A DNA stretch of 52,235 nucleotides from Archaeoglobi archaeon (GCA_029259415.1 JAPDIW010000040.1:1-52235); one strand, 5' to 3'. Positions 34,613-44,525 are shown, numbered from the stretch's first letter. Program-made: numbers and translations. Notes: generated by a model not told the origin, from the letters alone.

Positions 34613-34679
34613 TTTTTCGGATTTATTCAGGGAAAATACTTTGTAATCGTCAAGAACAATTCTGAAAGAAAAAAGAAAA

Positions 34680-37277
34680 TCAGATTTCGACGAAAACAAC
34701 ACTGTTAGCGGTCTCCAGCATCTCCACTTCCCTGCCCTCAATGCTCTTCTCCGTAACAGCATCAAACCACTCTGCCTTCACTTCAACACTTGCACCATCA
34801 AGATTTATCTGAATCGCTCCATCCTTCAGCAACTTTTCTTTGTCTTCATCGCTGAGTGACTCGACAGCCTTGATGAGCTGCTTTGCCTTGTCCCTGAACA
34901 TCGGGCCTATGATTGCAAATTTCGGCTTTAATGCCTTGACTCTCTCCCTCACTTCGGGCATCTCCTTAACCACTTCGACCTCCGCATTCGTCGCTCCTGC
35001 AATGTCCCTGACATCCAATCCGTCTAGCTTGGAATAGACTATCAGTTTCTTCAGTGGAGCGTTAAGGGCAAGTCCCTTATCGTGCTTAAATTTCCTAACA
35101 GCTGCCACAATCTCCTTTATTTCCTCTCCGGCTTTTTCTGCCCTCTCATCCAGAAACTCCTCCTCAACCACCGGATAGCTCTGCAGGTGAACACTTCCCT
35201 CCCTAAAATGACTCCAGCACTCTTCTGCAAGGAATGGTGTGATCGGAGCTAGCAGCCTCGTCAGCACATCGAGGGCATAGTAGAGAACAAACTTGGCAGC
35301 CCTCTTCTCTTCCTCACTGCCTGAGTATAGCCTGTTCTTCACGATTTCAAGGTAGTTGTCTGCATACTCATACCATGTGAACGTTCTTATCGCCTTGATT
35401 GCCTCATCGAACCTGTATTCGTCCATGTGCTTCCTAACTTCTCCAACAAGCCTGTTCAGCTTCGAGAGAATCCATCTGTCTGCATCTCTCAGGTACTTTC
35501 TATCCTCCTCACTCGGCTTGTAGTCTGCGATGTGCATCAGCGTGAACCTGGTTATGCTCCAGAACTTCTGCTGGAATCTGCTTGCAGCTACAACATCCTT
35601 CCAGCTAAAAATGACGTCGTCTCCAATTACTCCGCTCGCCGCCCACTGCCTGAGGGCGTCAACTCCGTACTTCTCAACGACTTCTTCCGGCACTATGACA
35701 TTCCCGAGGCTCTTGCTCATCTTCCTGCCATCCTCTCCGAAAACCATTCCATTTATGACAATCTCATACCATGGAATCTGGTTTTCCAAGGCAAGAGACC
35801 TCAGAATCGTGTAGAAAGCCCATGTCCTGATGATGTCATGCCCCTGTGGACGGAGGTGGGTGGGATACTCCTTCAACTCAGGCCATCCGCATATAACGAG
35901 CGGAGTTATGCTCGAATCCATCCATGTGTCGAGAACATCTGTTTCTCCTCTGAACTCGGTCGAGCCGCACTTCGGACAAGGCTCAGGAGGTTGCGTAGCT
36001 GTTGGGTCGACAGGCAGCCACTCCTCCTTGGCAACCACAATCTCTCCGCAGTTCTTGCAGTACCAAGCTGGTATGGGTGTGGCAAAAATTCTCTGCCTGC
36101 TTATGACCCAGTCCCACTCCATCGACTGAACCCAGCTCTCCAGCCTTGAGTACATGTGTTCCGGAACCCATTTTATCTTTTTCGCAGCTTCAAGAATCTT
36201 CTCCTTCTCCACCTTGACGAACCACTGCTCGGCTGGAATGATTTCTACCGGAGTTTTGCACCTCCAGCAGGAGCCAACGTTGTGGTCGATCTCAACCTGT
36301 TTCAGCAATTTTCCTTCCTTCTCCAAGTCCTTGAGAATTGCCTCTCTAGCCTCTGGAATCGTCATTCCGGCATACTTCCCTGCCTTTTCGTTAAGCCTTC
36401 CATCCCTGCCAACGATGTTCCTAAGTTCAAGCTTGTGCTTCTTCCACCACTTCACATCCTGCCTGTCTCCAAATGTACAGATCATCACCACTCCGGTTCC
36501 GAATTCAGGATCAACTTCTTCATCGGCAATTACCTCAACATAGTAATCGGTTGTGGGAACCTTTACCTTCTTCCCGACAAGATGCCTGTTCCTCTCATCT
36601 TCAGGATGGACGGCGATTGCAACACACGCAGGAATTAGCTCTGGACGAGTGGTGGCGATTATCACGTCATCATCAAATTTTATGTAGTTAAGCTTAGTCT
36701 TTCCCTGCCTGTATTCAATCTCAGCCAAAGCGATGGTTGTTTCGCAGCGGGGGCAGAAAACGACGGGGTGATAATCCCTGTAAATTAGCCCCTTATTGTA
36801 CATTCTCACGAATGAAAGCTGAGTTTTCGAGAAGTATTCTGGATACATTGTTATGTACTCCTTGCTCCAGTCAATGCTGTAGCCCATTCTCCTTGCCGTC
36901 TCCCTCATTTTGGCGATATTCTTCTCCGTAAATTCAACGCAAAGCCTTCTGAATTCTTCTCTGGGAACATCACCCTTCTTTATCCCATAAGTCTCCTCAA
37001 CTTTAACCTCTGTCGGCAAGCCATGGCAATCCCAGCCCTGCGGGAACATCACTGCATAACCGTTCATTCTCTTGTATCTCGCGATAAAGTCGATTATACA
37101 CCAGTTCAGAGCATGACCGATATGAAAAGAGCCTGTGGGGTAAGGAGGAGGGGTATCGATTATGTAGTGAGGTTTCTCTGAATTCCAGTCGAAGTAGTAC
37201 ATCTCGTCCTTCCACAGCTTTAACCACTTCTCCTCGACCTCATGAGCATTGTAGTCCTTCCTGATTTCTTTTCCCAT
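34680..37277 (-). CDS. valS: Valyl-tRNA synthetase
   Basis: Class Ia synthetase of 865 residues. The HIGH motif is seen as FHIGHALN, the KMSKS motif as [10 protein letters not shown]. Editing domain (about residues 190-330), two zinc-finger-like cysteine groups (VFCPRCET and YCKNCGE...PCPKCGS), the anticodon-binding helical domain and a C-terminal extension are present. Its upstream neighbour on the same strand is a fumarylacetoacetase-family gene 36 bases away, so both may share one transcript. Confidence 0.95.
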   Translation of the reverse strand: MGKEIRKDYNAHEVEEKWLKLWKDEMYYFDWNSEKPHYIIDTPPPYPTGSFHIGHALNWCIIDFIARYKRMNGYAVMFPQGWDCHGLPTEVKVEETYGIKKGDVPREEFRRLCVEFTEKNIAKMRETARRMGYSIDWSKEYITMYPEYFSKTQLSFVRMYNKGLIYRDYHPVVFCPRCETTIALAEIEYRQGKTKLNYIKFDDDVIIATTRPELIPACVAIAVHPEDERNRHLVGKKVKVPTTDYYVEVIADEEVDPEFGTGVVMICTFGDRQDVKWWKKHKLELRNIVGRDGRLNEKAGKYAGMTIPEAREAILKDLEKEGKLLKQVEIDHNVGSCWRCKTPVEIIPAEQWFVKVEKEKILEAAKKIKWVPEHMYSRLESWVQSMEWDWVISRQRIFATPIPAWYCKNCGEIVVAKEEWLPVDPTATQPPEPCPKCGSTEFRGETDVLDTWMDSSITPLVICGWPELKEYPTHLRPQGHDIIRTWAFYTILRSLALENQIPWYEIVINGMVFGEDGRKMSKSLGNVIVPEEVVEKYGVDALRQWAASGVIGDDVIFSWKDVVAASRFQQKFWSITRFTLMHIADYKPSEEDRKYLRDADRWILSKLNRLVGEVRKHMDEYRFDEAIKAIRTFTWYEYADNYLEIVKNRLYSGSEEEKRAAKFVLYYALDVLTRLLAPITPFLAEECWSHFREGSVHLQSYPVVEEEFLDERAEKAGEEIKEIVAAVRKFKHDKGLALNAPLKKLIVYSKLDGLDVRDIAGATNAEVEVVKEMPEVRERVKALKPKFAIIGPMFRDKAKQLIKAVESLSDEDKEKLLKDGAIQINLDGASVEVKAEWFDAVTEKSIEGREVEMLETANSVVFVEI

Positions 37278-37313
37278 GTGCCCACCTCCAAAACCTGAAA
37301 TATAACTTTTTGC

Positions 37314-38066
37314 TCAGCACTCACATCGAATCTGTCTGTCTATCTTTACAGCATAATTTCTCAAAACACCTATTTTTTCGATCTCAACCTCTACCACATC
37401 CCCGTCTTTGAGCATTCCAACCCCAGCAGGCGTGCCGGTGGCGATGACGTCTCCAGCTTTGAGCGTCATTACTGACGAAACGAAGGAAACGAGCTGGAAA
37501 ACGTCGAAAATCAGGTTTGAGGTGTTCGACTTCTGCACAACCTTTCCGTTCACCATCGTCTGAATGCCGAGCTTCGAAGGATTATCGACTTCAGCAATGT
37601 AAGGGCCAATGGGGGCGAAGGTGTCGAAGCTCTTTGCCCTCGTCCACTGGCCATCCTTAGCCTGCAAGTCTCTAGCTGTAACGTCGTTGAAGCATGTATA
37701 GCCTAAGATGTAATCTCCGGCCTGCGTTTCAGGCACATTCCTGCAATCCTCAGCTATGACAACAGCAAGCTCACCCTCATAATCGACTCTCTGCGAGATG
37801 TGAGGTAGGATTATGCAGTCCTCGTGGCCTATAACGGAAGTGGATGGCTTCATGAAAAGGATTGGTTCTTCCGGAACGGGCATGTTTAGCTCTTCAGCAT
37901 GATCTATGTAGTTAAGCCCTACTGCGATGATCTTGGACGGAATGACAGGCGGGAGGAACTTTACCGCCGACAATGGCACCTCGTAGCCATCGAAAATGAT
38001 TAAGTCATCATCAATTTCAAAACTCCCCTCATAAATTCTTCCATTTGCCACGAATCTCCCCAGCAT
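37314..38066 (-). CDS. Fumarylacetoacetate hydrolase family protein
   Basis: 250 residues. Metal-binding region: GHEDCIILPH then VDYEGELAVVIAEDC with the E-x-E pair, and the later FNDVTARDLQAKDGQWTRAKSFDTFAP typical of the family, followed by TGTPAGVGML. Members act as hydratases, isomerases, acylpyruvases or oxaloacetate decarboxylases, so the exact reaction is open. Upstream of valS on the same strand. Confidence 0.85.
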   Translation of the reverse strand: MLGRFVANGRIYEGSFEIDDDLIIFDGYEVPLSAVKFLPPVIPSKIIAVGLNYIDHAEELNMPVPEEPILFMKPSTSVIGHEDCIILPHISQRVDYEGELAVVIAEDCRNVPETQAGDYILGYTCFNDVTARDLQAKDGQWTRAKSFDTFAPIGPYIAEVDNPSKLGIQTMVNGKVVQKSNTSNLIFDVFQLVSFVSSVMTLKAGDVIATGTPAGVGMLKDGDVVEVEIEKIGVLRNYAVKIDRQIRCEC

Positions 38067-38124
38067 GATGCCACCCGGTGAAATTTAGAGGTAACTCTTA
38101 AAACCTTTGCTTTCTACGCCAAAC

Positions 38125-39165
38125 ATGCTCCTCATAAAAACGCAGAGAGGAATGGAGTACGTGGCAGCTTCACACATAAAGGATGCAATCGGCGATGTCG
38201 AGATCGAGATCAGACCCTCAGGCTTTTTGGGTTTGCTTATAGTTCACTGCGATGAAAGTTTGAAAGAGAAGTTGGAGGGGATTCCCGAAATCGAAACGAT
38301 AATTCCCGTGCTGACAGAATGCGAGGCAAAGCTTGACGAGATAGTTTCAAAAGCTGAGATGGTGGCTGAGAAGATTAGGGGAGCGAAAACCTTCGCAATA
38401 AGAACTAAGAGAAGGGGGACGCACGACTTCACGAGTCTTGACGTTAACCTTGATTTGGGGGACAGAATAAGGGAGCTTACGGGCTGTGAGGTTGACCTAA
38501 ACTTCCCAGATAAGGCTGTTTATGTTGAGATTATCGGAAAAAGGGCCTTCATCGGAGTTATTGATGGCAGCGAGGAGAGAAAGAAGTACACCCCTGAGAA
38601 GGTTGATTCGAGAAAGCTGTTCGGAAAAATCAGCTTCGTTCAGATGCCCTATCTTGAGGACACGAAGGCTGCTCTGGAGATAGGAGAGAGAGTTGGAAGG
38701 GCGGCACAGGCTTTCGAGATAAAGGAGCTCATCATAGCCCCCCATGACTACGTAAACGCCTTTGAACTTGAGTATTTTATAAAGGGGGTAAGGAGGGGGC
38801 AGATTGCGAGGTACAAAATTCAGGAAAGGGCGTATGCAAGAGAAGTGCGGAAGGTGCCTGTCTATGTCAGGGACATCTATCAGGCAGCGAGGGACAAGAG
38901 GAGAAAGAGGAACGTTTTAATTATCACGGATCCAACAGGAAAGCAGATTTCGGACGTTAAGGACGAGTTAGTGAGGAGGATGAAGTTCGCTGACGAGATT
39001 GTTGTTTTTGCAGGTAGTAGAGTAGGAGTCCCCAAGGGACTTTTCAGGCTCGCAGACTTCGTGATCGACCTCGCTCCCTACATAACCTTCGCTACGGAGC
39101 AGACAATCCCCGTCACACTCTCCGCCCTGCTCACCGTTTTTGAGGAAGCTGAGGGTGAGGGTTAA
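38125..39165 (+). CDS. THUMP-domain RNA-binding protein with SPOUT-like C-terminal part
   Basis: 346 residues from ATG 38125 (the TTG six codons earlier lies in the promoter). The first half has the THUMP layout (TFAIRTKRRGTHDFTSLDV, and later AVYVEIIGKRAFIGVID). The second half (FVQMPYLEDTKAALEIGERV, then VYVRDIYQAARDKRRKRN and VPKGLFRLADFVIDLAPYITFATEQTIPVTLSALL) has the look of a SPOUT methyltransferase knot. An archaeal tRNA or rRNA modification enzyme is likely; the target base is unknown. It ends in a four-base overlap with the convergent regulator gene. Confidence 0.75.
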   Translation: MLLIKTQRGMEYVAASHIKDAIGDVEIEIRPSGFLGLLIVHCDESLKEKLEGIPEIETIIPVLTECEAKLDEIVSKAEMVAEKIRGAKTFAIRTKRRGTHDFTSLDVNLDLGDRIRELTGCEVDLNFPDKAVYVEIIGKRAFIGVIDGSEERKKYTPEKVDSRKLFGKISFVQMPYLEDTKAALEIGERVGRAAQAFEIKELIIAPHDYVNAFELEYFIKGVRRGQIARYKIQERAYAREVRKVPVYVRDIYQAARDKRRKRNVLIITDPTGKQISDVKDELVRRMKFADEIVVFAGSRVGVPKGLFRLADFVIDLAPYITFATEQTIPVTLSALLTVFEEAEGEG

Positions 39166-40112
39166 ATTTTCCTGAAGTCCCTGAAATTCACAAAGAACTC
39201 GTTAACCCTAACCTCTGGATTAATTCCTTGCTCGAAAAGCGGTGCTATCATGTTCAGACCCGCACTCACAATCAGCCTAGCTCTGTTTGCAGTCGGAAGA
39301 CCAAAAATCCTGTCAGAAGGATGCAGAATTTTAATCACCCCTTTGAGACCCTTGCTTTCCGCAATTTCCAGTTCCCTTCTTGCTATGTCCATCGCATACC
39401 TGCTGAACGACCTTATCGCGACTATTATCTCTCCCCTGCCGCTTTTGCATGCAGAGTATACCGAGGTTAGGCCAGCCCTGAGCAGCAGAAGTCCGGGGCT
39501 TAAAGTAGTGCCAAAGTAGCTGATAAGCTCTGTGATTCCTCTTGCCTCATAGTTTTCAACGCTCATGAGTCCTGCATATTCTGGAGTTGTGTTCACACCT
39601 GCGGTCTTCAATATGACGTCGTAAATTGTGTTGGAGATAACCCCTAGAGCGAAGGAGTTTTCAGGGACATTATAACCACTGAGAGGCTCTCCCTCATCAG
39701 CTATAAAGATGCGATCCGAGATACAAAGGGGGAACGAGCTACACTGCTCAACGATTTCCATGACTCTGTCGAAAAGCGATTTGTCAATAAAGGCAAAGTT
39801 TGTGGGTACAAGGCCAGAAAGAGTGTAGAGGTCGAAATTGGAAAGGTAAACGTTGTACTCTATCCTCTCCGAAAACTCCCCAAGCCTCTCAAATGCGCTC
39901 TTCCTCTTAAGCTCAACCTCTCCTTTTTCCGTGAGTTCCGACTTACCGTTGCTGTTCTTTCTAACCAACCCCCTTTTCTCTAGTTTTTTCAGGTGATATC
40001 TTACAGTCCTCGCTCTGATGTTGTAACCCCTCTTTCTCAGTTCCGACTCAATCTCTTTTGAACTCAAAGCTCCCGATTCCTCCAGAATGCTGAGGATCTC
40101 GTCTTCAACCAT
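39162..40112 (-). CDS. nrpR: NrpR-like transcriptional regulator (winged helix plus DUF128 domain)
   Basis: 316 residues. Residues 1-70 form a winged helix (EILSILEESGALSSKEIESELR, RARTVRYHLKKLEKRGLV). The rest matches the NrpR regulatory domain (GLVPTNFAFIDKSLFDRVMEI, LGVISNTIYDVILKTAGV, and the final RLIVSAGLNMIAPLFEQGI). In methanogens NrpR represses nitrogen-assimilation genes and is released by 2-oxoglutarate. This protein has one regulatory domain. glnA is in the same window, but 18 kb away; no GGAA-N6-TTCC operator is evident there. A TATA element about 26 bases before the ATG predicts a leaderless mRNA. Confidence 0.8.
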   Translation of the reverse strand: MVEDEILSILEESGALSSKEIESELRKRGYNIRARTVRYHLKKLEKRGLVRKNSNGKSELTEKGEVELKRKSAFERLGEFSERIEYNVYLSNFDLYTLSGLVPTNFAFIDKSLFDRVMEIVEQCSSFPLCISDRIFIADEGEPLSGYNVPENSFALGVISNTIYDVILKTAGVNTTPEYAGLMSVENYEARGITELISYFGTTLSPGLLLLRAGLTSVYSACKSGRGEIIVAIRSFSRYAMDIARRELEIAESKGLKGVIKILHPSDRIFGLPTANRARLIVSAGLNMIAPLFEQGINPEVRVNEFFVNFRDFRKI

Positions 40113-40149
40113 TTAAAATTAAACAGAGAATAAAGTTTATATCTATTTC

Positions 40150-40382
40150 CTTATCCTTGTCACAACTGCAACTCTTGCAATCTTGGAAGGAGAAATAAGG
40201 TGTTTTTCGTCCCCTCCACCGCTTCGACCCTTCTTTAGGTAACAGAGGATATGCCGTCAACAATGCAATAACTCATCTTCAGCAACAAGCACGATGGACT
40301 TGATCATCTGCTTTTTGTTGCAACCAAGCTCTTCAGCAGCTTCTTTGAGGTCGAAGACCTGATTATGATTCTGGCCGGGCAC
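40150..40382 (-). pseudogene. Remnant of a YbaK/ProX-like aminoacyl-tRNA deacylase
   Basis: Within a 410-base gap the minus strand reads VPGQNHNQVFDLKEAAEELG and then CNKKQMIKSIVLVAEDE (40382 to about 40270), which matches the start of the YbaK/EbsC editing fold (AAExLG, then a K-S-IVLV strand). A stop follows at 40257-40259, and a shifted frame continues with VDGISSVT and, later, RSGGGDEKHLISPSKIARV. There is no ATG in front and the catalytic Lys region is incomplete. It looks like a decayed gene. The rest of 40113-40522 holds the promoters of the two flanking genes and nothing else that I can recognise. Confidence 0.4.
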
Positions 40383-40522
40383 TGAAGGACTTCAACAGCA
40401 TTTATCCAGGAATTAAGGCTGAGGTTCAAATTTGCTAGAAAACTTTGGTCAGCATGACAGGTTTTTAAGAGAGCTCGCTGTCAGACCATTAAAGTTTTTA
40501 ATTAAGCAATCATACATCATCC

Positions 40523-42298
40523 ATGAGATTCGCTCTTAAGTTTCTGACATTGATATTGATTTTGCTCACACCAGTTGGAGCGCAATTTGAGAATGCTCAG
40601 GAAGCGAGTATAAAGGCGGTAGCAGTTACAAGCGGTGACCAGCCAACAGGTGTTGTGATTAACATCTCTGTAATCGTCACCCCAGGAGAAGGGAAAGTGT
40701 TCGTCTCTACAACCCCATACACTGAAATAGACATGCAGGGAAGTGCCCAGCTTGCGGCTATTACAGCTTGCGATATGCTCGGAGTTGATTTCACCAAATA
40801 CAACTTTTTCTACATTATTGAGGCTGAAGCCCCGATTGTTGGTGGCCCCTCTGCTGGTGGAGTTATGACTGTTGCCACTATTGCTGCCCTCAAGAATCTC
40901 CAAATCAGGGATGACGTTTACATGACGGGAATGATCTACCCAGACGGCTACATCGGGCCTGTAGGAGGGCTGAAGTATAAGCTTGAGGCTGCCGCGAAAA
41001 ATGGGGCAAAGATTTTCCTCATACCCGAAGGGCAGAGGATAACCTATGTTGAAGAAAAGAAAGTCAGGAGAGTCGGTATCATCAGCTACATAGATGTGGA
41101 GTACAAAAAGTTAGATCTCGTTGAATACGGTGAGGAGCTGGGCGTTGACGTTTATGAAGTAGCAACCATCAACGAAGCTCTTAAGTTCTTTACAGGTTAT
41201 GAGATAAAGCATCCGGAAGGGCAGTTCAACATCGGGAGCTACTCCACCATTCTGAAAAAACTTGCTGACCGGATGAAATCATCTCTTGATGAGATCAGTG
41301 CTACCAACGATGATGCAGAAAAGCTGATTAAAAAGGCAGATCAATACTACAACGAGGGTAAGTATTACACTGCAACCAGCACATACTTCCAGGCAAAAAT
41401 CCTAAAGAGGTATGAAGAGTACAAGAGCAAAATCGTCACGGCCCAGCAGTTTGACGAAGAAGTTGAGAAAATCCAGAATGAGATAGACCAGATGAAAAAC
41501 TACCTCTCCGAAGAAAAGGTGGGTGTAAATTCACTCCAGATCATTGCTGCTGCGCAGGAAAGAGTTGCCGAGGCTGAAAACTTGCTTGAGGATGCAAAAA
41601 ATGCAAGGACAGATGACGAGGCACTGCAAAACCTGGCTTATGCCAAGGAAAGGGTGGAAAGCGCTAAGGTGTGGTTGTCCATACTACCCGATTTGAAAAA
41701 TGACTATGAACTCTCCAAGGAGGTTTTGAAGAGAAGGGCAGAGTTCTACGTCACTGAGGCAAGTTCTCTGCTGATATATGCCTCATCTCTGAACGGAAAC
41801 GAGTATCTCATTAGCGAGGGTTTTGAATCGCTTGAAACGGCCAAAAGGTTGCTCTCGGAGGGTCTGTATGCCGGTGCTGCTGTCATGGCCCTGGACTCGA
41901 TAACTGATGCGAGTCTGTCAATCGAAGTCACCTACGGCAAAATAGACGATAAAGTAGAGGGAGCGAGAGAGGCAGCTATGGCAGCAATTTCTGAGGCAGA
42001 GAAATCGCTGTTTCCGGTGCTGCCTGCCGCATACTTCGAGTATGCTGAAAACCTCGACAACCCGTATGTGAAGCTGATGTACTATAAGCTTTCGATGAGG
42101 CTGGCAAAGCTGCTGTCGCTCATGGTGAGTTCGGGTGAGGAGAAGGAGCTTGTCCATTCGGAGTTCAACCCCTACACCTACTATACACCGTCATCTGAAA
42201 AGTCCACGATTGAAAAAATAGTCGAAACTCCGGGTTTTGAAGGTTTAGCAGCAGTTATAGCCATTACGGTGGCTGCGATAGCAGTAAGACGCAGATAA
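40523..42298 (+). CDS. Secreted Lon-type (S16) protease with coiled coil and PGF-CTERM
   Basis: 591 residues. A signal peptide (residues about 1-20) is followed by a Lon proteolytic domain, residues about 25-215: the serine lies in VGGPSAGGVMT and the catalytic lysine in GGLKYKLEAAAKNG. No ATPase domain is present, unlike LonB. Residues about 240-530 are helical and coiled-coil, with the hairpin motif ADQYYNEGKYYTATSTYFQAK also seen in the coiled-coil proteins after the S-layer gene. The end (PGFEGLAAVIAITVAAIAVRRR) is a PGF-CTERM, so the protease should be fixed on the outer face of the membrane. TATA TTTTTAATTA about 26 bases before the ATG gives a leaderless mRNA. Confidence 0.85.
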   Translation: MRFALKFLTLILILLTPVGAQFENAQEASIKAVAVTSGDQPTGVVINISVIVTPGEGKVFVSTTPYTEIDMQGSAQLAAITACDMLGVDFTKYNFFYIIEAEAPIVGGPSAGGVMTVATIAALKNLQIRDDVYMTGMIYPDGYIGPVGGLKYKLEAAAKNGAKIFLIPEGQRITYVEEKKVRRVGIISYIDVEYKKLDLVEYGEELGVDVYEVATINEALKFFTGYEIKHPEGQFNIGSYSTILKKLADRMKSSLDEISATNDDAEKLIKKADQYYNEGKYYTATSTYFQAKILKRYEEYKSKIVTAQQFDEEVEKIQNEIDQMKNYLSEEKVGVNSLQIIAAAQERVAEAENLLEDAKNARTDDEALQNLAYAKERVESAKVWLSILPDLKNDYELSKEVLKRRAEFYVTEASSLLIYASSLNGNEYLISEGFESLETAKRLLSEGLYAGAAVMALDSITDASLSIEVTYGKIDDKVEGAREAAMAAISEAEKSLFPVLPAAYFEYAENLDNPYVKLMYYKLSMRLAKLLSLMVSSGEEKELVHSEFNPYTYYTPSSEKSTIEKIVETPGFEGLAAVIAITVAAIAVRRR

Positions 42299-43475
42299 TT
42301 CCGGCAGAGAGAGTCCCAAAAAAGTTTACGGCAGAGTTCGTTAAATACCCCTTTTTTTCAAGCGTCGCACCCAGCAAGCTGTCAACGTGAACGCCTATGA
42401 AAGATGACAGCACGACAGGAAAGAGCGTGTTGAGTTCAACAATTCCAAGGGCGAGAGCAAGTAATGCTGTAACAATACATCCAACCAATGCTGCCAACTC
42501 ACCCTTAAAAGAAACACCACCACTTGTGCCCGGCTTAACTCTCTCTAGGTTTGTTATCAAATAGACATTTTCCTCCGCTTTTCCGACTTCGCTCGCCATC
42601 GTGTCTGCAAGGGCTGCAGCAACCGCTGCTACGAAGGCTGCCGCAAAAGTTTCCTCACCCAGAACGCCGTAGTGGACTGCAAAGAAGAGAGGTGCGAGAC
42701 TGTTCCCGAAGACGTTTGCATACCCTCTCGCCCCTCCAGCTTGCTCTGCAATCCCCCTCTCCAGCTTCACGCTGTACTTATACTTCGTTATCACCGAGCC
42801 GAGAGCGTAAAAGAGCAGGATTACAGCGAAAAACCTTATGTCGGTAAAGAGTATAAGCGTTGTTCCCACAATTGTCGCACTCATAAGTCCCGACTCATCT
42901 GCAACTTTCGCGTAGAGGGCGAGGAGGCTAACTAGGAAGGAGAACAGAAAGGCAAACGTCAGACTTGGCAATGAAGCTGATGGTATGTACAACTTGAAGA
43001 TTGTGAAGACTGTTGAGAGAGCTACGAGTAAAGTTAGCCTTTTGTCTGCGTTCGTGTCAACGCTCTCTACCAATGCCGCCGTTAGACCTCCCGCTAGGGA
43101 AAGAAAAAAGACCTGAGCTAACTTTACCTCAATCCCATTTAAAGTGTAGTAGCTGAGAAAGTAAATGAGTGCGGCTGTTGTGTAGATTGCTATGTCCCAC
43201 AGAGCATTCTTTCTGAAATTGTGAATCAAGACGAGAAAAATTGATGCGAAAACAACATCTTTAGATAGTCCAAATATGCAAAGCGCTGCAAGAAATGTCG
43301 AAAACAGATATGCATTAAAGTAAGACTCCTTATCCGTCACGTTTCTCAGTTTTAAGCTGACTCCAATCTTTCTGGCGTAGATTAGGGTTGATAGGGCAAG
43401 CAATCCGACAACGAATCTTGAGTCGAGTTTAATCGCAATCAAAGCTATCGCTGCAAGCGCTACGGCTGGAAGCAT
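42264..43475 (-). CDS. DUF92 (TMEM19/VTE6-like) integral membrane protein
   Basis: 403 residues with about ten to twelve hydrophobic segments. The second half carries the DUF92 landmarks: GGARGYANVFGNSLAPLFFAV, ALADTMASEVGK, and PGTSGGVSFKGELAALVG, and ends near FIGVHVDSLLGATLEKKGY. In plants a member (VTE6) is a phytyl-phosphate kinase, and the family is related to polyprenol/CTP-dependent kinases. An archaeal role in isoprenoid phosphate salvage or polyprenol metabolism is plausible. The gene overlaps the protease end by 35 bases (convergent) and its start is next to a prenyltransferase-like gene on the other strand. Confidence 0.8.
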   Translation of the reverse strand: MLPAVALAAIALIAIKLDSRFVVGLLALSTLIYARKIGVSLKLRNVTDKESYFNAYLFSTFLAALCIFGLSKDVVFASIFLVLIHNFRKNALWDIAIYTTAALIYFLSYYTLNGIEVKLAQVFFLSLAGGLTAALVESVDTNADKRLTLLVALSTVFTIFKLYIPSASLPSLTFAFLFSFLVSLLALYAKVADESGLMSATIVGTTLILFTDIRFFAVILLFYALGSVITKYKYSVKLERGIAEQAGGARGYANVFGNSLAPLFFAVHYGVLGEETFAAAFVAAVAAALADTMASEVGKAEENVYLITNLERVKPGTSGGVSFKGELAALVGCIVTALLALALGIVELNTLFPVVLSSFIGVHVDSLLGATLEKKGYLTNSAVNFFGTLSAGIICVLLLSQPP

Positions 43476-43516
43476 TGGGAAAAGTTAAGTATTCCTTGCA
43501 TTTAAACTTTGGTGAG

Positions 43517-44071
43517 ATGCTGGTTAGAGTTTACGAAAAACTGCTCGAAAGAGAAATCCATAAGGTTCCCAAGCACATTGTTGTTGTGACTGACAGCATG
43601 GGGGAAGGGTTTCTGAGGCTTGCACGCTGGTGCAGGAAGTTTGGAGTTGACGAGATTACAATCTGTGGAAACTTCCAGCTTGACAGCTTCTTTTTCGAAG
43701 GATTCCGTGTGAGGGTTATCACGAATGAAGGTGTTGAGGTGAAAGATGGTTCCAAACCGACAATCAACATCCTCACCTTTACTGGAAGAGAGGAGATAAT
43801 CAACGTGGTTAAGAAAATCGCTAAACTTGTGGAGAAAGGAGAGTTTAATGTAGAAGATGTGGACGAGAAACTCTTTGAGAAATTTTTGACCATAAAATCT
43901 CCACCTGACATAATAATCAAGGCCGGTAACGACATCCCTGACTTTCTCATCTGGCAAAGCATATATGCTGAAATATACTTTGCAGATATTGACTGGCAGA
44001 ATCTCAGATATGTGGACTTTCTGAGAATATTGAGGGAATACCAGAGGAGGGAAAGAAGGTATGGAAGATGA
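43517..44071 (+). CDS. Degenerate cis-prenyltransferase, Nus1/NgBR-like
   Basis: 184 residues from ATG 43517 (GGTGAG just upstream; the frame is open to a TTG at 43475). The whole protein can be aligned to undecaprenyl diphosphate synthase: YEKLLEREIHKVPKHIVVVTD at the N-terminus, NILTFTGREEIINVVKKIA in the middle, and PPDIIIKAGNDIPDFLIWQS, YAEIYFADIDW and YQRRERRYGR at the end. The catalytic Asp may remain (VVTDS), but the GNxRWA motif after it is lost, the RTGGE Arg is Lys-Ala-Gly-Asn-Asp, and the RxSNF Arg is gone. The terminal RxG (RYG) is kept. This is the pattern of the non-catalytic but activating subunit of eukaryotic heteromeric enzymes. It would pair with a true UPPS encoded elsewhere. 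Confidence 0.75.
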   Translation: MLVRVYEKLLEREIHKVPKHIVVVTDSMGEGFLRLARWCRKFGVDEITICGNFQLDSFFFEGFRVRVITNEGVEVKDGSKPTINILTFTGREEIINVVKKIAKLVEKGEFNVEDVDEKLFEKFLTIKSPPDIIIKAGNDIPDFLIWQSIYAEIYFADIDWQNLRYVDFLRILREYQRRERRYGR

Positions 44072-44525
44072 AAATCTCAGGATGCTGAGAGTCATAGCAG
44101 ACTACCAGTTCGGGAAAGGTGTTGGTAGGGTACTTTTTCCAGATACGTGCAAGTTCATCCTTTCAAGCTCAGGCCGAGTCAGGCAGGTTGTTGACGGTGG
44201 TGTGAGGATAGCAACACTAAAACCCGATTCAGGATGGTTCACGCTGAGCATTGAGGGGGCGAGGAGGGTTAAGGAAGCTCTGCCTTTTCCGAAAATGAGG
44301 GTAGTGGTGCTTGATGAAGTTTCTGAGTTCATTGCCGCTGGCAAGAGCGTTTTTGCCAAGCACGTTGTTGAGGTTGATGATGAAATTAGAGCAAATGACG
44401 AGGTTGTTGTGGTCAATACAGCAGATGAGCTTCTTGCAACCGGCAAAGCTGTACTATCAGCCTTCGAAATGCGTGAGATGGAGAGAGGGATGGCTGTGAA
44501 AGTGAGGCAGGGTGTCAAAAAATGA
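44061..44525 (+). CDS. PUA-domain protein
   Basis: 154 residues. The C-terminal 75 residues (MRVVVLDEVSEFIAAGKSVFAKHVVEVDDEIRANDEVVVVN, then TGKAVLSAFEM and GMAVKVRQGVKK) form a PUA domain, which binds structured RNA; the first half looks like the pre-PUA domain of archaeosine transglycosylase (FGKGVGRVLFP, RVRQVVDGGVRIATLKPDSG). It overlaps the previous gene by 11 bases and the next by four. Probably a tRNA-modification partner or RNA-binding protein; no catalytic domain. Confidence 0.8.
   Translation: MEDENLRMLRVIADYQFGKGVGRVLFPDTCKFILSSSGRVRQVVDGGVRIATLKPDSGWFTLSIEGARRVKEALPFPKMRVVVLDEVSEFIAAGKSVFAKHVVEVDDEIRANDEVVVVNTADELLATGKAVLSAFEMREMERGMAVKVRQGVKK

Noticed and set aside
35427-36149. 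Plus-strand ORF of 240 codons opposite valS
   Set aside because: Antisense of conserved valS coding sequence including its zinc and KMSKS region.
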